Source of the DNA: Methanosarcinaceae archaeon UBA470
GTDB taxonomy: Archaea; Halobacteriota; Methanosarcinia; Methanosarcinales; Methanosarcinaceae
Direction of reading: 5' to 3'
Assembly: GCA_002508425.1 (NCBI GenBank)
Contig: DAKU01000173.1
Coordinates: 1 to 10,424, forward strand
Length of the DNA stretch: 10,424 nt
The translations under genes were made by a program, and so were the position numbers. Positions 6,387-10,424 of this stretch are shown piece by piece; position 1 is the stretch's first letter, and each line of letters starts with the position of its first letter. The notes beneath the pieces are model-generated. The model was not told where the DNA came from, did no database searches, and worked only from the letters and a program-made list of their open reading frames with translations.

Positions 6387-6468
6387 ATTGCGGTATTCGC
6401 TTTGACAGCATACCCAAAATACACTTAACGGATATTAACTTTTCGTTCAGGATAAATGGGGTATGTTC

Positions 6469-7707
6469 TTATGCGAACATACCAGAGGGAGTAATTGTCT
6501 CTTCTTCAGAAACTACTTTCTCGTAAGCATCCATCATATCCTTCATGGTTACCTGGTTTCCACGGCGTCTTAGCACAAACATACCAGCCTCTTTAGTAAT
6601 TACCTGAAGGTCTGCACCGCTAAGTCCAGTCGTGATCTTGGCAAGCTTCTCAAAGTCTACCTCATCTGCAAGATTCATCTTGCGGGTATGAATGTTCAAT
6701 ATCTCTTCACGGGCTTCCAGGTCAGGGAGGGGTATCTCTATTACTCTGTCAAACCTGCCAGGACGCAAGAGTGCCGGGTCAAGCAGATCGATCCTGTTTG
6801 TGGCAGCGATAACCTTTACGTTCTTTGTAGCATCGAACCCATCCATTTCAGCTAGCAACTGTAGCATTGTACGATTCACTTCGGCTGAACCAGTTGTGCC
6901 ATCGTGGGTGCGCATACCGCCTACAGCATCAATCTCATCTATGAATAGTATGGCAGGAGATTTATCCCGGGCAAGCTGGAATACATCTTTAACCAATCTT
7001 GCACCTTCTCCTATAAACTTTTGTACAAGGTCGGAGCCGGACATACGAATGAAAGTTGCTTTTGCTCTGGATGCAACTGCCTTTGCGATCAAGGTCTTTC
7101 CTGTACCCGGTGCACCGTACAGTAAAACACCATTTGGTGGCTCGATGCCTATATTCAAGAATAGTTCAGGCTCAGTGAGCGGCAGCTCTACAGATTCTAT
7201 CACTTCTTTGATTACCTCGTCAAGGCCACCTATCATATCATAGTCTATTCCAGGTGAATTGATGAGCTCCATCACCTGAGCTCTGACATCAGTACCCTTG
7301 CGTATGATGGATATTATAGAAAAAGCCCCGTTAACACTAACTCTCATGCCAGGTTCCAGTTTTCCATGAAGCGATGGTGGGGTCCTTGTCATAACTTCCT
7401 GGTTGTTGCCATGCTGGCGTATAAGGACCATGTCTCCTTCCATTTCCATTACACTAGCAATGAACAATGGAGGCGTTGTAAGGTGCTCAACCTGCTTCTT
7501 GAGTTTATTAACTTCTTCCATATATGAGTTGTTCATCATGCTGGCCTCAAGCAACTTTGCCCGCATGTTCTCATTGTTGACTTTCAGCAGTTCTATCTCG
7601 TTGAGCAGTGACCTTACGTCTTCTTTATTAAGGTTTTCTAACCCTGTCCGGGCTTTGTCCCGGGTTGCGCCGGTATCAACGGGAGTATCTGCACTTGTGT
7701 TAGTCAT
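6469..7707 (-). CDS. pan: Proteasome-activating nucleotidase PAN (AAA+ ATPase)
   Basis: PAN is the hexameric AAA+ unfoldase that caps the archaeal 20S proteasome, feeds it unfolded substrates and opens its gate. The 412-residue length is normal. Domains in order are an N-terminal coiled coil at about 28-76, an OB-fold domain at about 80-145, and a AAA+ domain from about 155. Walker A is GAPGTGKT at 198-205, the pore loop KFIGEG is near 230-235 (Phe as the aromatic), and Walker B is ILFIDEIDA with Asp257/Glu258. The second region of homology is ATNRIDLLDPALLRPGRFDR. The C-terminus ends Met-Phe-Ala, an HbYX-type gate-opening motif with Phe in place of Tyr. The start at 7707 has AGGGGCG upstream. 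No proteasome subunit gene is in the window. Confidence 0.96.
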   Translation of the reverse strand: MTNTSADTPVDTGATRDKARTGLENLNKEDVRSLLNEIELLKVNNENMRAKLLEASMMNNSYMEEVNKLKKQVEHLTTPPLFIASVMEMEGDMVLIRQHGNNQEVMTRTPPSLHGKLEPGMRVSVNGAFSIISIIRKGTDVRAQVMELINSPGIDYDMIGGLDEVIKEVIESVELPLTEPELFLNIGIEPPNGVLLYGAPGTGKTLIAKAVASRAKATFIRMSGSDLVQKFIGEGARLVKDVFQLARDKSPAILFIDEIDAVGGMRTHDGTTGSAEVNRTMLQLLAEMDGFDATKNVKVIAATNRIDLLDPALLRPGRFDRVIEIPLPDLEAREEILNIHTRKMNLADEVDFEKLAKITTGLSGADLQVITKEAGMFVLRRRGNQVTMKDMMDAYEKVVSEEETITPSGMFA

Positions 7708-7712
7708 AAGAC

Positions 7713-7740
7713 GCCCCTATGGTTATCATTTGATATAAAC
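7713..7740 (-). promoter_or_regulatory. Proximal promoter and ribosome site of pan
   Basis: Read on the - strand, GTTTATATCA (7740-7731) lies about 28 bases before the ATG, which would make the transcript nearly leaderless. AGGGGCG (about 7713-7719) is Shine-Dalgarno-like and would be used only by a transcript from further upstream. A second TATA-like element (CTTATATCTA, about 7813-7804) could supply that longer transcript. Two start points are therefore possible. Confidence 0.4.
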
Positions 7741-7801
7741 TAAACTGAGGTTTTACATTGCCCTTTATCACAGTTTATCATTACTTGCCAGTTATCATTA
7801 C
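7723..7801. repeat. Repeated TTATCATT motif in the pan promoter region
   Basis: TTATCATT occurs exactly at 7723-7730, 7775-7782 and 7792-7799, with a fourth partial copy (TTATCA) at 7765-7770. The two copies at 7775 and 7792 share a longer TTATCATTAC and are 17 bases apart. They lie between and beside the two possible TATA boxes of pan, on the - strand reading AATGATAA. This fits a cluster of binding sites for a regulator, but the base composition makes short AT repeats cheap. Confidence 0.35.
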
Positions 7802-7813
7802 TATTAGATATAA

Positions 7814-8123
7814 GTTTTCAACTTCATTGTGTATTATATTTTTCTTTACATAATCACTTCTGTTCCATTGTAAACACTAATAACTAAATATAAGGGTAAT
7901 TAGATGTTTTTTAGTGATTTAACAGCATAAATACAGTTTTTAAGTTGAAATCTCTAACCCCCTTGTTTCCACTGGAAAAGGAAAAGAAACCTTTATCTAT
8001 CTAGTTCACAATATCTATCTAATAGGTACAAAGGGTAGGATAGATTATAGCTTATTTCTTTAAATAAAGCTTTATTCTTACTTTATTTGTAATGCCGACA
8101 GCTAGGCACAATAGGATTAGCAC
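7814..8123. other. AT-rich intergenic stretch between divergent genes, no gene recognised
   Basis: No open frame with coding character was seen on either strand. Notable small items are a direct repeat TATCTATCTA at 7994-8003 and 8012-8021 with an inverted GATAGAT nearby at about 8039-8045, and a perfect 14-bp palindrome AATAAAGCTTTATT at 8063-8076. They may be regulator sites for the flanking genes or chance in AT-rich DNA. Confidence 0.35.
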
Positions 8124-8160
8124 AATATTTATATATTATTAATACAATGTATATCATTGT
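8124..8160 (+). promoter_or_regulatory. Promoter with palindromic operator candidate for the winged-helix gene
   Basis: A TATA-like element (TTTATATATT) lies at 8128-8137. A perfect inverted repeat, ACAATG-TATAT-CATTGT, occupies 8144-8160, just where transcription would start (about 8157-8162). A further CATTGT half occurs at 8215-8220. A 17-bp palindrome over the start site is a classic repressor position. Autoregulation by the encoded winged-helix protein is a possibility, not shown. Confidence 0.4.
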
Positions 8161-8177
8161 AGCACAGAAGGCTAAAG

Positions 8178-8297
8178 TAGTGTTCTGTAGACACTAAACA
8201 GTCAAGCTAAAAACCATTGTCTGAGGGGATATATGGTTCGTGAATCCATCAATCTGAGGGGATGAATGGATGCACATGCACAGAGGCAGAAAAATGA
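8178..8297 (+). promoter_or_regulatory. Structured leader with duplicated Shine-Dalgarno and two mini-ORFs
   Basis: The predicted leader is about 135 bases. A 6-bp hairpin, TAGTGT/ACACTA, spans 8178-8196. TGAGGGGAT occurs twice, 33 bases apart (8222-8230 and 8255-8263). After the first copy an ATG at 8233 opens a 10-codon frame (MVRESINLRG) that stops at 8263-8265. Its last codons form the second Shine-Dalgarno copy, and its TGA overlaps an ATG at 8262 (ATGA). That ATG opens an 11-codon frame (MNGCTCTEAEK) whose TGA overlaps the main start at 8294, again as ATGA. ATCCAT at 8244-8249 can pair with ATGGAT at 8266-8271, enclosing the second Shine-Dalgarno. The frames are seen directly; their translation is inference. 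Confidence 0.35.
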
Positions 8298-9148
8298 AGG
8301 TCCGACTCGAAATAATAGATGAAGACGGGACAACGCGTGTAAATGTTGAATTTACAGGGGCTGAATGGCAAAAGTGCCTGGTCTCATTCATAGAGTCGTT
8401 CTCAGGGAAAGGAGTCCAGGCGTCTGGGCCTTCTTCTGCTTCTGTAGCAAATTACAACGACTCTTTTCAACAAACAGTTTCACAAACTCCACCACAGGTT
8501 AATTCACAACCTTATCAACAATCGCCATCACAGTTTTTCCCGGGCTCTGTTGTACCACAAGCACAGCCAGTTATGCAACAACAGGTACTACCGTCTTTTG
8601 TTCCGGCACAGCAACCTTCTATTTATCAATATCCTCCGTATGCTCAATACCCGCAAATGGTATCTCCGTTGCAGCCAAATCTTTCCCAGGTTCCATTTCA
8701 ATACTCTGTTCCATTGCAATCACCCAGTCCACAGCCTGTTGTGAATCAGTATATGCCAGTTAATAACACTTTACCAGCGAATAACACTTCACAACAATCG
8801 CAGCAAACACAGGTCAGGCAAGAGCAGCCTGTTGCTCCAACTCGCAAAACCCCTTCTTTTCAGGAACGGGTAGGGGATACTAAGCTTACGATCAATGAAA
8901 GGCTGGAACTTTTCCTTAAATATGAGTATCCGCGTGTCTGGTTCTCATCTCAGGCTATACAGCAGCACTATGAGAAAATATACGGTCCCATAAAGCTGAG
9001 TACAGTATCCACGTATCTTTCGCGCATGTTCGGTAAGAATCTTCTTGAACGTAGAGGTAATAGGACACAGCGGGAGTACATATACATTTCTGATGAACCT
9101 GCAGAGCTTCAGGCATACGAGGTTGTTCCACACCAGAGTATGATTTAA
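8294..9148 (+). CDS. Gln/Pro-rich linker protein with C-terminal winged helix, unknown function
   Basis: I do not recognise a named family for this 284-residue protein. Residues 1-40 look like a small beta-hairpin/helix domain (MKVRLEIIDEDG...VEFTG then a helix). Residues 41-195 are a low-complexity linker very rich in Gln, Pro, Ser, Tyr and Asn, probably disordered. Residues 196-266 resemble a winged helix: a helix over NERLELFLKYEY, a recognition-like segment STVSTYLSRMFGKNLLERRG, and a wing ending REYIYIS. A DNA-binding regulator or adaptor role is inferred. The ATG at 8294 has AGAGG seven bases upstream and begins the conserved-looking domain. An in-frame ATG at 8270 has GAGGGGAT upstream and would add MHMHRGRK, so the start is ambiguous. 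The next gene begins 21 bases after its stop, which suggests one operon with the two membrane proteins. Confidence 0.8.
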   Translation: MKVRLEIIDEDGTTRVNVEFTGAEWQKCLVSFIESFSGKGVQASGPSSASVANYNDSFQQTVSQTPPQVNSQPYQQSPSQFFPGSVVPQAQPVMQQQVLPSFVPAQQPSIYQYPPYAQYPQMVSPLQPNLSQVPFQYSVPLQSPSPQPVVNQYMPVNNTLPANNTSQQSQQTQVRQEQPVAPTRKTPSFQERVGDTKLTINERLELFLKYEYPRVWFSSQAIQQHYEKIYGPIKLSTVSTYLSRMFGKNLLERRGNRTQREYIYISDEPAELQAYEVVPHQSMI

Positions 9149-9169
9149 TTATAGATTCCACTATTTCTT

Positions 9170-9421
9170 ATGGCATCTTCCAGGGGCATTATCAGGATCG
9201 GTTCCTATTTGATTTCTATTGGAGTTCTACTGCTATTTGCAGGTTTTTTGCTTTCCGTTATGCAGAATGGCAGTGACAGTGGGGATTTCGGCGGGTTCGT
9301 GCTCATCGGCCCCATTCCTATAGCTTTTGGTTCATCTCCCGGTATCACTACTTCTATGATGTATGTTGGTTTCTTCATGTTCCTCATGTACCTGTTTATC
9401 TGGAGGAAAATGCGATGGTAG
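9170..9421 (+). CDS. Small membrane protein, DUF131/TIGR00304 type (first copy)
   Basis: This is an 83-residue archaeal membrane protein of unknown function. It has an N-terminal hydrophobic segment at about 9-30, a short Gly/Ser/Asp-rich loop, the family signature GGFVLIGPIPIAFGSS at about 41-56, and a second hydrophobic segment at about 59-79 ending in basic residues. The GPIPI(A/I)xFG motif is what marks DUF131/TIGR00304. The ATG at 9170 has no good Shine-Dalgarno and is 21 bases past the upstream gene, so it may depend on translation of that gene. Its stop overlaps the start of the second copy by seven bases. It has no catalytic residues or known partner. Confidence 0.82.
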   Translation: MASSRGIIRIGSYLISIGVLLLFAGFLLSVMQNGSDSGDFGGFVLIGPIPIAFGSSPGITTSMMYVGFFMFLMYLFIWRKMRW

Positions 9422-9735
9422 TGCAATTGCTGATATCAATGGGAATGTTGTGCATATTCATTGGTTTCATTTTGTTTTTTATTGGTAGTTTCATGTCTTC
9501 CAGTGAAGGTAGTAATGGGGCAGGATATGAGCATTTTCAACATCAGGCAAGTGATAATGGTGAAGAGATTCATCAAGGCCCAGAAGATATGTCCACAAGG
9601 GCCGAAATTCGTGGTGGAGGTATCATTATGATTGGTCCCATCCCTATAATCCTGGGTACTGACAGTAAAAGCACTCAGGTAGTCATACTGCTTGCTATAG
9701 TTCTGATGCTGATGGCTTTTTTCTTTTTCAGGTGA
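9415..9735 (+). CDS. Small membrane protein, DUF131/TIGR00304 type (second copy)
   Basis: This 106-residue paralogue of the preceding protein has a hydrophobic segment at about 5-26. It then has a longer acidic, His/Gln-rich loop (about 28-67) that the first copy lacks. The signature GGGIIMIGPIPIILGTD follows at about 67-83, then a C-terminal hydrophobic segment ending in four Phe and Arg. It starts seven bases inside the first copy in another frame, a tight translational coupling that suggests the two are made in fixed ratio, perhaps as a hetero-oligomer in the membrane. No Shine-Dalgarno stands out. The function of the family is unknown. Confidence 0.82.
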   Translation: MVVQLLISMGMLCIFIGFILFFIGSFMSSSEGSNGAGYEHFQHQASDNGEEIHQGPEDMSTRAEIRGGGIIMIGPIPIILGTDSKSTQVVILLAIVLMLMAFFFFR

Positions 9736-9781
9736 GATTTCCATGTTCTCTTTCATATTTAAAGGTCCATTCACACTAGCT

Positions 9782-9827
9782 ATTCACAGTTACCTACAGA
9801 TCACTGGAGATATGTGATCCTGTGAAT
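9782..9827. repeat. Nested inverted repeat between the DUF131 operon and uvrB
   Basis: Perfect 8-bp arms ATTCACAG (9782-9789) and CTGTGAAT (9820-9827) enclose a second 5-bp pair, ATCAC (9800-9804) and GTGAT (9814-9818). As RNA this gives a hairpin with an asymmetric internal loop. It could be a 3'-end structure of the DUF131 transcript or a two-part operator for uvrB. The half-site ATTCACA also occurs at 9769-9775 and at 9939-9945 inside the uvrB start. Confidence 0.45.
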
Positions 9828-9897
9828 TTGTGGTTGAAGTGAATACTCTTGCATACATATAGCATTGTGAAAGCCTTATCCTATTTCACATACATAC

Positions 9898-9905
9898 TTT
9901 TATAC
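9898..9905 (+). promoter_or_regulatory. TATA box of uvrB
   Basis: TTTTATAC is centred about 29 bases before the ATG at 9931, with no clear Shine-Dalgarno between, so the uvrB message is probably leaderless or nearly so. Confidence 0.45.
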
Positions 9906-9930
9906 TGCTTTACTAAGATAAAACGAGAAT

Positions 9931-10424
9931 ATGCGCCCATTCACACTAATATCTGATTATTCCCCAAAAGGTGACCAGCCAGAAGCCATATCCAAGTTGG
10001 TAGATGGTATTAGCAAAGGACTGAAACACCAGACCTTATTGGGTGTAACGGGTTCAGGCAAGACGTTCACAATAGCCAATGTGATTCAGAATGTCCAGAA
10101 GCCTACTCTGGTGATAGCGCATAACAAGACTCTTGCAGCACAATTGTTTTCTGAGTTTCGGGAATTTTTTCCCAATAACGCTGTGGAGTATTTTGTCAGT
10201 TACTACGACTATTATCAGCCTGAGGCTTATCTTCCTACGACTGATACGTATATCGAAAAAGATGCATCCATCAATGAAGAGATCGAAAGGTTACGCCTGT
10301 CTGCCACCAGATCTCTGATGGAGCGCAGAGATGTTATTGTAGTTTCAAGTGTTTCCTGTATATACAGCTTAGGTTCACCACAGGAATGGCGTGCTATGAC
10401 AGTGATGCTTACTGTCGGTGAAGA
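9931..10424 (+). CDS. uvrB: Excinuclease ABC subunit B (UvrB), N-terminal part
   Basis: UvrB is the damage-verifying helicase of UvrABC nucleotide excision repair: it is loaded by UvrA at lesions and then recruits UvrC for incision. The visible 164 codons open [20 protein letters not shown], typical of UvrB. Walker A GVTGSGKT lies at residues 38-45, followed by [12 protein letters not shown]. The damage-probing beta-hairpin region, [14 protein letters not shown], starts near residue 89, with [22 protein letters not shown] after it. [14 protein letters not shown] is also standard. The gene runs off the right edge, so the helicase C-terminal domain and the UvrC-binding helices are not seen. UvrABC in methanogens is generally taken to be of bacterial origin. 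Base composition resembles the neighbours, so any transfer is old. Confidence 0.97.
   Translation, partial: MRPFTLISDYSPKGDQPEAISKLVDGISKGLKHQTLLGVTGSGKTFTIANVIQNVQKPTLVIAHNKTLAAQLFSEFREFFPNNAVEYFVSYYDYYQPEAYLPTTDTYIEKDASINEEIERLRLSATRSLMERRDVIVVSSVSCIYSLGSPQEWRAMTVMLTVGE

Noticed and set aside
6692..7738. + strand open frames of 183 and 111 codons across pan
   Set aside because: Antisense to a complete AAA+ protein; Ser-rich composition typical of shadow frames.
8063..8076. Perfect palindrome AATAAAGCTTTATT
   Set aside because: Fourteen bases in very AT-rich DNA with no link to a promoter position; likely chance.

Overview
The window looks like chromosome from a methanogenic archaeon of the Methanosarcinales type (Methanosarcina, Methanolobus or Methanococcoides relatives). 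The grounds are a PAN proteasomal ATPase, two DUF131/TIGR00304-type membrane proteins, archaeal TATA-box promoters with very short leaders, a tRNA-Glu without an encoded CCA end, long AT-rich intergenic regions, and bacterial-type genes (uvrB, an AroK-type kinase) of the kind these methanogens carry. This assignment is inferred from gene content only. No transposase, integrase, CRISPR array or other mobile element was seen.

Left part (1-4360). The window opens inside the 3' end of a P-loop shikimate-kinase-family gene. Next comes a complete ECF-type cobalt/nickel importer split over two convergent transcripts. cbiM-cbiN (S component and small partner) run on the + strand, and cbiO-cbiQ (ATPase and T component) run on the - strand, meeting tail to tail near 1500-1643. 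Divergent from cbiO is an orphan ABC ATPase of the ModF/YlmA (COG1119) type. It shares a roughly 230-base promoter region with cbiO that holds a 9+9 bp inverted repeat.

Middle part (4342-7707), all - strand. There is a protein with the MsrA fold signature in which the catalytic Cys and the other main active-site positions I can align are replaced (Ser, Gln, Glu, Phe). Next is a 475-base AT-rich gap holding one compact GC-richer block with three hairpins, a candidate small RNA. A small RecA/KaiC-like protein with a damaged Walker A motif, tRNA-Glu(CUC) and pan follow. PAN unfolds substrates for the 20S proteasome.

Right part (7708-10424), + strand. A 560-base promoter-rich gap separates pan from a three-gene unit. 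The first gene encodes a protein with a small N-terminal domain, a long Gln/Pro-rich linker and a C-terminal winged helix. Two short DUF131-type membrane proteins follow, overlapping each other by 7 bases. The leader of this unit carries an operator-like palindrome at the predicted transcription start, a hairpin, a repeated Shine-Dalgarno segment and mini-ORFs chained to the main gene by ATGA overlaps. The window ends inside uvrB, the DNA damage-recognition helicase of nucleotide excision repair.

The items most worth a second look are the MsrA-like protein with its altered active site, the leader of the winged-helix gene, the Gln/Pro-rich winged-helix/DUF131 cluster itself, and the hairpin-rich block at 5103-5207. 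All functional assignments come from motif recognition by eye, with no database search.
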